A DNA stretch of 5,315 bases. Source: Clostridia bacterium. GTDB lineage: Bacteria; Bacillota_A; Clostridia; Oscillospirales; CAG-272. Made by a program: the position numbers and the translations under genes. Each line of letters opens with the position of its first letter. Within the stretch, counting starts at the first letter, position 1. The notes beneath the pieces are model-generated. The model searched no databases and was not told the origin of the DNA. It saw nothing but the letters and a program-made list of their open reading frames with translations. The DNA lies in the NCBI GenBank assembly GCA_017632155.1, contig JAGBRZ010000175.1, positions 1 to 5,315 on the forward strand. Reading direction: 5' to 3'. Positions 1 to 5,187 of the stretch are shown here, piece by piece.

Positions 1-582
1 AGACATCACGAAAATATCCTGCGTTCCCGTTAATTTGCCGTTCTTGGCGGAAACCCAGATTCCTTCATCAAGTCCGACGATCACACCGGGTTTGCCCTTC
101 ACCACAACAAGGGTGATTTCATCCCGCGCGCGTTCGGGCTTGACAAGTATGCTTTTGACGATCGACGGCGTACATGGCCCGCCCATCATATAATATTGCT
201 CCCAATACACCGTGTTGTCTGCTTTGCAGTAAATACGTGGTGCTTTGGTGGCCGCTTTTTTGCTCAGATAAACAGCATATTTTTGACCGTTCAGCTCAAA
301 TGTCACCTTGCTGAAGGTTTCATTTTCTTCGGAAATCCTGCCCAAAGTCCGAAATGCGTTATATAGGGATAATTTTGTCTCGTTCAAGCACTCCATCACA
401 TCCCCAACGCTGCACGAAAGGGCCGAACAGATTCTGGCGATCGTATCGGTGGTGACCGTCTCGTTTTTGGCCAGCTTTGCGATAATGCGCGAGCTGAGCC
501 CCGTGAGCTGCATCAAATCAGACTTGGAAAGACCTTTTTCTGCCAACAGCTTCCATAGATTTGAGTAATCAATATACATCAT
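1..582 (-). CDS. HTH_26-type Cro/C1 transcriptional regulator with unknown C-terminal domain (3' end outside window)
   Basis: The minus strand is open for 194 codons from an ATG-ATG pair at 582/579 to the window edge, so the C terminus is missing. Residues 5-68 fit the small Cro/C1-type helix-turn-helix family HTH_26 (PF13443): an opening like YSNLWKLLAEKGLSK, a recognition region LTGLSSRIIAKLAKNE, then TTDTIARICSALSCSVGDVME. This predicts DNA binding as a dimer. Residues about 85-194 form a second, beta-rich segment (VTFELNGQKYAVYLSKKA, then YWEQYYMMGGPCTPS) that I do not recognise; it may sense a ligand or mediate protein contacts. A purine-rich stretch at 587-600 supplies the ribosome binding site. 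Its AAGGTG lies only 2 nt from the first ATG but 5 nt from the second, so 579 may be the true start, which would give MYIDYSNLW as in relatives. A consensus promoter lies immediately upstream. What it regulates is unknown; autoregulation is possible. Confidence 0.87.
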   Translation of the reverse strand, partial: MMYIDYSNLWKLLAEKGLSKSDLMQLTGLSSRIIAKLAKNETVTTDTIARICSALSCSVGDVMECLNETKLSLYNAFRTLGRISEENETFSKVTFELNGQKYAVYLSKKAATKAPRIYCKADNTVYWEQYYMMGGPCTPSIVKSILVKPERARDEITLVVVKGKPGVIVGLDEGIWVSAKNGKLTGTQDIFVMS

Positions 583-603
583 GACACCTTCCTTTCTCCT
601 ACT

Positions 604-632
604 ATTATAACATCAACCTTGCACTTTGTCAA
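604..632 (-). promoter_or_regulatory. SigA-type promoter of the HTH regulator
   Basis: Reading the minus strand, a perfect TTGACA (-35) lies at 627-632 and a perfect TATAAT (-10) at 604-609, with a 17-bp spacer. A TGT just before the -10 box makes it an extended -10. Transcription should start near 597, leaving a leader of only about 15 nt that is almost entirely ribosome binding site. Confidence 0.9.
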
Positions 633-638
633 GATATA

Positions 639-652
639 TTTACGATAGTAAA
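639..652. promoter_or_regulatory. Perfect 14-bp inverted repeat upstream of the HTH promoter (operator candidate)
   Basis: TTTACGATAGTAAA is a perfect 5-bp inverted repeat around GATA, 6 bp upstream of the -35 box of the HTH gene, roughly -42 to -55 from the predicted start. The position suits an activator site or upstream regulator contact; the AT-rich context could also arise by chance. The rest of 653-706, between here and the next terminator, shows no gene or clear signal. Confidence 0.35.
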
Positions 653-706
653 CGATTTTATTCAAAAAACGATGGAAGAGAGCATAAAGTAGACCCCTGC
701 AACCGC

Positions 707-751
707 AAAAATCCCCAAACGGTACACCATGCATACCGTTTGGGGATTTTT
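707..751 (-). terminator. Intrinsic terminator of the small-protein operon (possibly bidirectional)
   Basis: Two perfectly complementary 18-nt arms (707-724 and 734-751) enclose a 9-nt loop. On the minus strand the stem core CCCCAAACGGTA / TACCGTTTGGGG is followed by ATTTTT, a typical rho-independent terminator. It starts 7 bp after the TAA stop of the 759-944 gene. The mirrored A and T runs could also stop plus-strand transcription. The inner core closely matches that of the terminator at 3739-3785. Confidence 0.88.
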
Positions 752-758
752 GTATTGT

Positions 759-944
759 TTAAGCTTCTTTTGTGAAGAGCACTTTGTCGACCAGCTCTGC
801 GATCTTATCGGTCACATAATTGAGCGCGGCAAACTTATCCTCGGTTGCCATATCGGACTCGTTGATCTTAGCCATATTGCTGTCAAACGCCGACTTCACC
901 AAATTGACCCGTCGGTTCTCTTCACTCATCAGATCATCGTACAT
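759..944 (-). CDS. Small hypothetical protein, 61 aa, second gene of a two-gene operon
   Basis: I do not recognise a family. The product is a charged, soluble, probably helical peptide: MYDDLMSEENRRVNLVK opens it and FAALNYVTDKIAELVDKV forms an amphipathic stretch near the end (residues about 39-56). It has no signal peptide, membrane segment or cysteine. Coding support is good for its size. An AGGAGA ribosome binding site (947-952) overlaps the TAG stop of the upstream gene (951-953) and is followed by TAT-free short spacing to the ATG, so only 6 bp separate the genes and translation is probably coupled. The terminator at 707-751 follows the stop directly. It may work with the 951-1334 product, for example as a partner in a small complex, but this is inference from gene order only. 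Confidence 0.75.
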   Translation of the reverse strand: MYDDLMSEENRRVNLVKSAFDSNMAKINESDMATEDKFAALNYVTDKIAELVDKVLFTKEA

Positions 945-950
945 TCTCTC

Positions 951-1172
951 CTACATTTCGAGCATTCTTCGAATATTCAATTCCCTTGTTCTGAACACAT
1001 CGCACACATCGGTAATATGCTCGAAGCGTGTTTCACTTTCATCCTCGCCTTCGAAGGCGGAGAGCGCATCGGTCAGACGGTGCAACGAGGTATACGAACT
1101 CTCAGTGAGCTCCTTTTGCAGAAGGGTGATCTGTTCAAAGATGTCGCTTACGGTCAATTTATTGTTTTCCAT
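951..1172 (-). CDS. Possible internal in-frame product, 73 aa (C-terminal helical domain alone)
   Basis: An in-frame ATG at 1170-1172 begins MENNKLTVSDIFEQ, exactly at the border between the CxxC module and the helical C-terminal half. GGAGG at 1181-1185 stands 8 nt before it, stronger than the site for the full-length protein. The ribosome could therefore make the acidic helical domain by itself as well as the 127-aa protein. The same bases encode Leu-Glu-Glu-Glu-Lys, so the match could be a coincidence of an acidic linker. Expression of this shorter form is inference; it would share all residues with the C-terminal part of the longer one. Confidence 0.4.
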   Translation of the reverse strand: MENNKLTVSDIFEQITLLQKELTESSYTSLHRLTDALSAFEGEDESETRFEHITDVCDVFRTRELNIRRMLEM

Positions 1173-1334
1173 TTTTTCTTCCTCCAAAATTGTATCCGGA
1201 GGACACGCAAGGCATATTTTGTTTTCTCCTACGAAGCGTGCCCTGCCGTTTTTCACAAGACCCTTTGCCCGCTTGGGGTAGGTCGCTTCATATTCATTTC
1301 CTTGCTCATCCACTACAATCACGTTTTTTTCGAT
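951..1334 (-). CDS. Conserved small clostridial-type protein with VVDEQGNEYEATYPKRAKGLV module, probable AUC start (127 aa)
   Basis: The product has two parts. Residues about 5-46 read VIVVDEQGNEYEATYPKRAKGL, then a basic KNGRARF and a CLACPP segment holding a CxxC pair (Cys41, Cys44). I recall this module from hypothetical proteins of Clostridia, normally with a Met just before it; its function is unknown to me. Residues 55-127 are acidic and probably helical (FEQITLLQKELTES, then HRLTDALSAFEGEDESETRF), perhaps a coiled coil. The frame continues upstream of the promoter at 1414-1442, so an ATG at 1476-1478 cannot be used, and the ATG at 1407-1409 sits on the predicted transcription start. 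The only good ribosome binding site is AAAGGGGG (1343-1350), 8 nt before an AUC at 1332-1334, which would give IEKNVIVVDE with initiator Met. A GTG at 1320-1322 is an alternative but sits about 20 nt from that site. A second start inside the gene is listed separately. It is followed by the 759-944 gene. Confidence 0.72.
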   Translation of the reverse strand: MEKNVIVVDEQGNEYEATYPKRAKGLVKNGRARFVGENKICLACPPDTILEEEKMENNKLTVSDIFEQITLLQKELTESSYTSLHRLTDALSAFEGEDESETRFEHITDVCDVFRTRELNIRRMLEM

Positions 1335-1342
1335 GGGTGTCG

Positions 1343-1350
1343 CCCCCTTT
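1343..1350 (-). promoter_or_regulatory. Ribosome binding site that points to an AUC start
   Basis: AAAGGGGG on the minus strand lies 8 nt before AUC (1332-1334). No ATG, GTG or TTG in the reading frame stands at a usable distance. This site is why the gene is annotated from 1334. Confidence 0.5.
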
Positions 1351-1413
1351 GTATGGAATTGCGATTGCGAATGTCGTTTTTTGTGATGGGTACCGTCCCC
1401 GATCCGCATGACC

Positions 1414-1442
1414 ATGATAGCACAGGGCAAAGGAATTGTCAA
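1414..1442 (-). promoter_or_regulatory. SigA-type promoter of the small-protein operon
   Basis: On the minus strand TTGACA (1437-1442, perfect) and TATCAT (1414-1419, five of six) are 17 bp apart, with TGC before the -10 box. The start should be near 1407-1409, giving a leader of about 70 nt before the AUC at 1334. An ATG at 1407-1409 lies only 4 nt after the -10 box, so a leaderless start there cannot be strictly excluded. The interval 1443-1510, between this promoter and the oxidoreductase stop, shows no convincing terminator. Confidence 0.82.
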
Positions 1443-1510
1443 GGGGGCGTCAGCGAAAAAGAAGCTTCCTGTTGACAAAAATCAGCAATTCCGTCAGAAC
1501 CCCGTTTTGT

Positions 1511-2767
1511 TCACACCGGAAATGTCATTCCGACAGCATCCTTGGGAAGAATTTCATTCTTTGCACAGTATGCGGCACAACTACCGGCAACCTCTCCCGT
1601 TCTGAATGCAGGGCCGCCGACTCGATAGCTCGCGTGTGCGGCAAAATCTCCGCTGATACAGCGTCCCGCCATCATCAAATTATCGAAATCCGCGCTGATC
1701 AGAGAGCGAAGCGGGATTTGATACGGCGGATGATTCTTTCCGTATTTACTTTCAAAAGCCTTGTCCTTTTCGGGACGGAGCGCGTGTATATCGGTGTTGA
1801 AGGTAACGGTACAAATACCGTCTTCAAATGTTCTTCCTGCAATCACATCGTCTGCGGTTATTTGATAAATGCCTTTGATTCTGCGTCCTTCTCTCACACC
1901 GATCATATCTGCTGTTGCGGTAACGCGCAGATCTTGCCACATGCCCCCATGACTCCTTAATCCGTCCACGATGGCATGGATCTCTTCGCGCGCATGGATC
2001 GTGCCTTCCGTGATATCCTTCGCGATTAAGCCGCAACCGTATTCATGATTCACCATAAAACCGAGCGTGTTATATTTCTCTGACAAAACTGCGATCAGAG
2101 GGGAGCGATATGACGGAACCACGCCCGAATTTGCCATATCCTCGAGGATACGCGCTTTGGCCTCTTTGTTCGGGGTATATCTGCTGTCGTAAGGAGTCCC
2201 GTTGATCGTCACACCGTCAACATGCGCCACAAGTGACATCGGCTGTGTCGCACCGTCTTCATTACCGATCTCGTACGATGCTCCGCAATGATACCCCAGA
2301 TCACCATCACCGGTAGCATCGATAAAAACGGATGCCTCAAAGTAAATGTGACCGCTTTTGGATTCTGAGAGGATGGATTTGATCTTTCTTTGTTCGGTCA
2401 CGGCACCCGAAACGAAGGTATGATACAAAATATCAACGCCCGATTCTCGGCATAACCGCTCAAACTCCAACTTTGTTTTTTCCGAATCGGCTGTAAATCT
2501 CGAAATATTAGGGAATTTTTTCCCATCGGCGTTTTGCTCAAGGCGTTCCATCACCTCGTCCAAAAGCGCCCCCTTATCAAAGGTATCAATCACCCATGTC
2601 AGCAGCCCTCGCGTCCAAAAGCCTCCGAGACAGCCGCCCTGCTCCACCAAAAGGGTTTTGGCGCCTTTTCTCGCACTTGAGATGGCAGCCGCGACCCCCG
2701 AAGGCCCGCCGCCACAAACAACGACGTCATATTTGCCACCCAAATGATATTCTGTTGTGATCTTCAT
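1511..2767 (-). CDS. FAD-dependent oxidoreductase (FAD_oxidored, PF12831-like)
   Basis: This 418-aa cytoplasmic flavoprotein probably oxidises or reduces a small organic substrate with bound FAD; the substrate is unknown. The N terminus carries the Rossmann ADP-binding fold: VVVCGGGPSGVAAAIS (residues 15-30, GxGxxG at Gly19, Gly21, Gly24) with an acidic Glu42 closing beta-strand 2. GGCLGGFWTRG (44-54) follows, as is usual in this family. DATGDGDLG (150-158) is the second conserved flavin motif, VREGRRIKG lies at 291-299, and MMAGRCISGDFAAHASYRV (366-384) is the C-terminal FAD-contacting segment. Length and motif order match full-length members. There is no signal peptide. GGAGGT (2775-2780) stands 7 nt before the ATG. 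It is the second gene of an operon, 53 bp after the MBL hydrolase, with no promoter seen between. Similar annotated relatives include proteins called fumarate reductase-like or 'glucose-inhibited division-like', names that should not be transferred here. Confidence 0.92.
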   Translation of the reverse strand: MKITTEYHLGGKYDVVVCGGGPSGVAAAISSARKGAKTLLVEQGGCLGGFWTRGLLTWVIDTFDKGALLDEVMERLEQNADGKKFPNISRFTADSEKTKLEFERLCRESGVDILYHTFVSGAVTEQRKIKSILSESKSGHIYFEASVFIDATGDGDLGYHCGASYEIGNEDGATQPMSLVAHVDGVTINGTPYDSRYTPNKEAKARILEDMANSGVVPSYRSPLIAVLSEKYNTLGFMVNHEYGCGLIAKDITEGTIHAREEIHAIVDGLRSHGGMWQDLRVTATADMIGVREGRRIKGIYQITADDVIAGRTFEDGICTVTFNTDIHALRPEKDKAFESKYGKNHPPYQIPLRSLISADFDNLMMAGRCISGDFAAHASYRVGGPAFRTGEVAGSCAAYCAKNEILPKDAVGMTFPV

Positions 2768-2820
2768 TGGAAGTACCTCCGTTACTGTTTGGAATCCATG
2801 ATCGCGTTAAAAACTGCCTA

Positions 2821-3618
2821 TCAAACAGAATCAGATATTGCTTCGCGATACTTTTTGATCACATGGACACCAAGTGTCGGGAGATCTCCTTTGGCGTTGT
2901 ACCTTTCGCATATCGTTTCATCATCCGCATCGGGGTTCTCATCCATCAGCCTTTGAATCAGCTCGAAAGGGGCAAGGCAAGCATCCAGCGCCGCTTCGAT
3001 TTCCGTTTGGCCGAAATACATTCTGCCGCAGGGATGATAGTCGTGAGCAGTCAGAATCGCATCAAGATCCATTTCGCGAAGTTTTTGGATCTTCTCCGCA
3101 TATTCCGATGAAAACGAAATATTAGCACCCCATTTGCCGGAGCCGAAAATGCCGTAAAGCTGCAGCGAATCTCCGCTGATCAGCGTTTTCGTTCTGCTAT
3201 CGTATAGGGCTATGCTGTCTTTGGTATGTCCCGGCACAAACACAACGCTCAGATCATCGAGCAGTATCTCACCTTCTCGGGGGAGCAAAACCGTGTATGA
3301 AGCGAATTTGTCCCTGAGTGCTTCACTTCTCGAAACAACACACACCTTTGGATAGGATGCGAGCAGTCTGCGGAGCCCGCCCGCATGATCGGTATGATTG
3401 TGGGAAATGAATACGTATTTCAGATCGTTTTCACCAATGCCCAATTGACAAAGTGCGGGGATCACCGCATCTTCAATGTCACAATCATACGTTGCCGTGT
3501 CAAAAAGAAGTGCTCCTTGCGCCGTCTTGACAAAATATACTGTCGTAAAAATATCCTTATACGGTATGCAAAGTGCATAGATATGATCATTGATCTTTTC
3601 TAAAGAATTGGCCTTCAT
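2821..3618 (-). CDS. MBL-fold metallo-hydrolase (glyoxalase II/beta-lactamase superfamily)
   Basis: The 265-aa protein carries a complete dinuclear metal site of the metallo-beta-lactamase fold: HNHTDH (His73, His75, Asp77, His78), PGHTKDS with His131, SGDS with Asp150, and TAHDYHP with His192. The usual beta-sandwich start is seen in IYALCIPYKDIFTTVYFVKT and ALLFDTATYD. It should hydrolyse an ester, lactone, thioester or similar bond in the cytoplasm; the substrate cannot be read from the sequence. A C-terminal helical tail (about 205-262) follows the fold. It lacks a signal peptide, so a secreted antibiotic-resistance lactamase is unlikely. The start at 3618 is supported by purine-rich AAAGGCGGTGGAG before the ATG, although the closest GGAG is only 2 nt away. 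It is first in the operon with the FAD oxidoreductase, behind its own promoter and an operator candidate. Confidence 0.93.
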   Translation of the reverse strand: MKANSLEKINDHIYALCIPYKDIFTTVYFVKTAQGALLFDTATYDCDIEDAVIPALCQLGIGENDLKYVFISHNHTDHAGGLRRLLASYPKVCVVSRSEALRDKFASYTVLLPREGEILLDDLSVVFVPGHTKDSIALYDSRTKTLISGDSLQLYGIFGSGKWGANISFSSEYAEKIQKLREMDLDAILTAHDYHPCGRMYFGQTEIEAALDACLAPFELIQRLMDENPDADDETICERYNAKGDLPTLGVHVIKKYREAISDSV

Positions 3619-3641
3619 ATCTCCACCGCCTTTCTGCTTTT

Positions 3642-3670
3642 ATCATAGCATATTTGCGAACAGTTTGCAA
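3642..3670 (-). promoter_or_regulatory. Promoter of the MBL hydrolase - FAD oxidoreductase operon
   Basis: On the minus strand TTGCAA (3665-3670, four of six) and TATGAT (3642-3647, five of six) are 17 bp apart, and TGC before the -10 box gives an extended -10. Transcription would begin near 3635, about 17 nt before the ATG. The weak -35 box overlaps a near-palindrome, which suggests regulated rather than constant expression. Confidence 0.7.
3654..3670. promoter_or_regulatory. Operator candidate: 17-bp near-palindrome over the -35 box
   Basis: TTGCGAACAGTTTGCAA pairs at seven of eight positions around a central base. It covers the -35 box and the upstream half of the spacer, where a bound repressor would block RNA polymerase. 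The size and symmetry suit a LacI- or GntR-like dimer, but no such regulator is encoded in the window and the centre does not match the usual LacI CG. Function is inferred from position. Confidence 0.45.
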
Positions 3671-3693
3671 TAGTTTCACCAATTTCCTGGAAT

Positions 3694-3716
3694 TTCGCGC
3701 GCCTGCGGCACGCGAA
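3694..3716. repeat. GC-rich palindromic hairpin in the intergenic region
   Basis: TTCGCG (3694-3699) pairs with CGCGAA (3711-3716) and GCC (3701-3703) with GGC (3707-3709), with one internal mismatch and a TGC loop. It has no T run, so it is not a terminator. It resembles short extragenic palindromes and sits between the MBL promoter and the DUF2264 terminator; the region 3619-3808 holds only these signals and no gene. Confidence 0.5.
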
Positions 3717-3738
3717 GCCCGGGGCGATGGGAATACTT

Positions 3739-3785
3739 CTCCAAAGCAAAAACGGTACGCGATGCGTACCGATTTTGCTTTGGAG
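3739..3785 (-). terminator. Large hairpin terminator after the DUF2264 gene (bidirectional in form)
   Basis: The outer arms (3739-3751 and 3773-3785) and inner arms CGGTACGC (3753-3760) and GCGTACCG (3764-3771) are perfectly complementary, with one A-A mismatch and a GAT loop. On the minus strand the inner stem is followed by TTTTTGCTTT, as in rho-independent terminators. Only 23 bp separate it from the TAA stop, and a smaller perfect hairpin (ACGGAA / TTCCGT, 3793-3808) fills that gap. The core matches the terminator at 707-751. Confidence 0.85.
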
Positions 3786-3808
3786 TATCTTGACGGAAAT
3801 GATTCCGT

Positions 3809-4954
3809 TTATTTCAACGCTTTCTGACACGTGTGATCCACGCCTCGCCATAGAGCCTTCATGGTCCATTCTGCATCCGGATCGCTCCAAAACGGATCGC
3901 TTTCAGGCAAACCAAGGGGCAGAAAGACAGCCGTACACAAATAAAGGCTGCCGGTCGAAATATATCCTTCTCCCAGGCCGGGCTGATGACCACACACGCC
4001 AACCCGAAGCCATCCATTCTCGTCCGTCATATCATCGAACGCCAAAATGCGCTTGATTACAGCAGTTAATCCGCAACGCACTTGTGCAGGCGTGATACTG
4101 ACCTCAAGGTTATGATTCCATGCGGCAGCGGCAAGGGCGTGGAAGGCACCAAAGCGATAGGACAGCGAGCGTCCGATCAACGGATATGTACCTTCCGGAG
4201 AGATAAGATGTTCCAGATGCGTTGCATATCGTGCCAATCGTTCCTGCGCTTCGGGAATCAACTTTTCCCACTCAGGGTATTCGTGTTTTACCTCGTTCAG
4301 CACGTCCCATTGCATCGGTTGAATGACAAAACTGTTATAATAATCCCAGTGAAATGCTTCGCCGTCACCGTACCAACCATCGCCCTTATACCATTCAGCG
4401 TGTTTCATCAAGGCGTAATCAATTCGCATGGGATCCCAATCCGGTGCATTGGCATGGTGCAAGAAAGCTTCGATCATGGCGGAAAACAACAGCCAGTTCG
4501 ACCGAGAAGGCTTGCGGGTCCTTGTTTCTCTCATTGCGTCTAAAAGTCTCGTCTTGGTTATTTCACTTACCTTCTGCCACAGTTCTTCCGGTGCGCGTAT
4601 GATTCCTTCTGCTAAAAAAGCAGCATCCACAATTGGCTGTTTACCGTAAGAAAAGTTCATTCTATCCTTCGCCGCAGGATCTACGCATACGTCTAAGCAC
4701 TTGCGTACCAATGCGGCATATTCTTGCCGCAATATTTCCTCTTCTTCGTCAAGTTTTTTGGTAGCAAGCCAAGGGGCTATACCTACCAACACACGTCCGA
4801 ATCCCTCCAAATAAGTGTAATTTTTCCGTTCGTCTATCGGAGAAACACTTTCAACGGGCATTTCTTCCTTTAAACGATCTTCTGAAAGTGCTTTCAGTAA
4901 CGGTGTAACAATATTCAACATGGTATCTAACCAATATTTTCTTGTTTCAGTCAT
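3809..4954 (-). CDS. DUF2264 domain-containing protein (381 aa), putative carbohydrate-related (alpha/alpha) toroid protein
   Basis: The sequence fits the DUF2264 family (PF10022): YLEGFGRVLVGIAPWLA (residues 48-64), a middle block NWLLFSAMIEAFLHH (153-167), the signature GDGWYGDGEAFHWDYYNSF (191-209), and LIGRSLSYRFGAFHALA (259-275). The helical, Trp/Tyr-rich make-up resembles (alpha/alpha)-barrel glycoside hydrolases and polysaccharide lyases, and the family often sits in carbohydrate-utilisation clusters, but its reaction is not established. Some members carry a further C-terminal region; this one stops at residue 381 and is a short form. It has no signal peptide, so it would act on imported substrate. 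The frame is open up to 5152, but AGGAGG (4961-4966) stands 6 nt before the ATG at 4954 and the promoter lies at 4998-5026, which rules out upstream starts. It is transcribed alone. Confidence 0.9.
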   Translation of the reverse strand: MTETRKYWLDTMLNIVTPLLKALSEDRLKEEMPVESVSPIDERKNYTYLEGFGRVLVGIAPWLATKKLDEEEEILRQEYAALVRKCLDVCVDPAAKDRMNFSYGKQPIVDAAFLAEGIIRAPEELWQKVSEITKTRLLDAMRETRTRKPSRSNWLLFSAMIEAFLHHANAPDWDPMRIDYALMKHAEWYKGDGWYGDGEAFHWDYYNSFVIQPMQWDVLNEVKHEYPEWEKLIPEAQERLARYATHLEHLISPEGTYPLIGRSLSYRFGAFHALAAAAWNHNLEVSITPAQVRCGLTAVIKRILAFDDMTDENGWLRVGVCGHQPGLGEGYISTGSLYLCTAVFLPLGLPESDPFWSDPDAEWTMKALWRGVDHTCQKALK

Positions 4955-4997
4955 GTGTTTCCTCCTGATCAGGTCGATTGCCGCCCTGTTTGACTTG

Positions 4998-5026
4998 ATT
5001 ATAGCATAAAATCGGCGGGGTGTCAA
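4998..5026 (-). promoter_or_regulatory. Consensus SigA promoter of the DUF2264 gene
   Basis: A perfect TTGACA (5021-5026) and perfect TATAAT (4998-5003) on the minus strand are 17 bp apart, with TGC before the -10 box. Transcription should start near 4991, giving a leader of about 37 nt with AGGAGG. Such a strong promoter suggests high expression unless a repressor acts here; I see no clear operator. Confidence 0.92.
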
Positions 5027-5040
5027 TCGTGTGCATGTAG

Positions 5041-5060
5041 GGCGGGGGCTTGCTCCCGCC
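5041..5060. repeat. REP-like palindrome GGCGGG / CCCGCC in a gene-free stretch
   Basis: GGCGGG (5041-5046) pairs with CCCGCC (5055-5060) around an 8-nt loop, preceded by GTA. A second GTAGGG lies at 5096-5101. Such GTAGGG-plus-palindrome units resemble dispersed extragenic repeats I recall from Clostridia. From 5027 to 5233 I see no gene, only this unit, the hairpin at 5137-5149, the tRNA-end copy at 5159-5175 and the palindrome at 5188-5205. Confidence 0.5.
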
Positions 5061-5136
5061 GCGAACCTGAAATTTCGCATGCTCCACACCCGACCGTAGG
5101 GATCAATATCCTCGGTGACCCGTGTTTGAAATATCC

Positions 5137-5149
5137 CGCGCTTCGCGCG
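5137..5149. repeat. Short GC-rich hairpin
   Basis: CGCGC (5137-5141) and GCGCG (5145-5149) flank TTC. It has no T run and lies in the palindrome-rich gene-free stretch. Confidence 0.35.
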
Positions 5150-5158
5150 CACACAAGT

Positions 5159-5175
5159 GGCGCCACCCGGAATCG
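5159..5175 (-). repeat. 17-bp duplicate of the tRNA-Cys 3' end
   Basis: GGCGCCACCCGGAATCG occurs here and at 5278-5294, where it is the acceptor 3' strand and part of the T-arm of tRNA-Cys, in the same orientation and 119 bp away. With one extra base the match goes on for GACC (5177-5180). No CCA and no remaining tRNA arms are convincing here. It is either a decayed tRNA copy or an attachment-site-like duplication. Confidence 0.6.
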
Positions 5176-5187
5176 TGACCTAATACG

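Noticed and set aside
729..1475. A 248-codon open frame on the plus strand opposite the small-protein operon
   Set aside because: Its ATG sits in the loop of the 707-751 terminator, it has no ribosome binding site, and it is fully antisense to two genes with their own promoter, ribosome binding sites and terminator. The protein is a Phe/His/Cys-rich mix typical of a shadow frame.
1447..1476. Possible terminator after the FAD oxidoreductase gene
   Set aside because: GTCAGC can pair with GTTGAC here, but the T run lies inside the loop, not after the stem, so it does not look like an intrinsic terminator.
1335..1478. Upstream ATG starts (1478 and 1409) for the 127-aa protein
   Set aside because: 1478 lies upstream of the promoter. 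1409 lies on the predicted transcription start without a ribosome binding site, and the added residues (THHKKRHSQSQFH) look non-coding. A leaderless start cannot be wholly excluded.
2821..3618. MBL protein as a beta-lactam resistance gene
   Set aside because: The metal motifs are shared by the whole superfamily. It has no signal peptide and sits in an operon with an oxidoreductase, so a metabolic hydrolase is more likely.
3615..3890. A 91-codon minus-strand open frame spanning the intergenic region before the MBL gene
   Set aside because: It runs through the terminator, the palindrome and the MBL promoter, overlaps the end of the DUF2264 gene, and its product shows no domain-like order.
4955..5152. 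Upstream extension of the DUF2264 frame to an ATG at 5152
   Set aside because: The extension covers the consensus promoter and repeats; AGGAGG and the family-like start both point to 4954.
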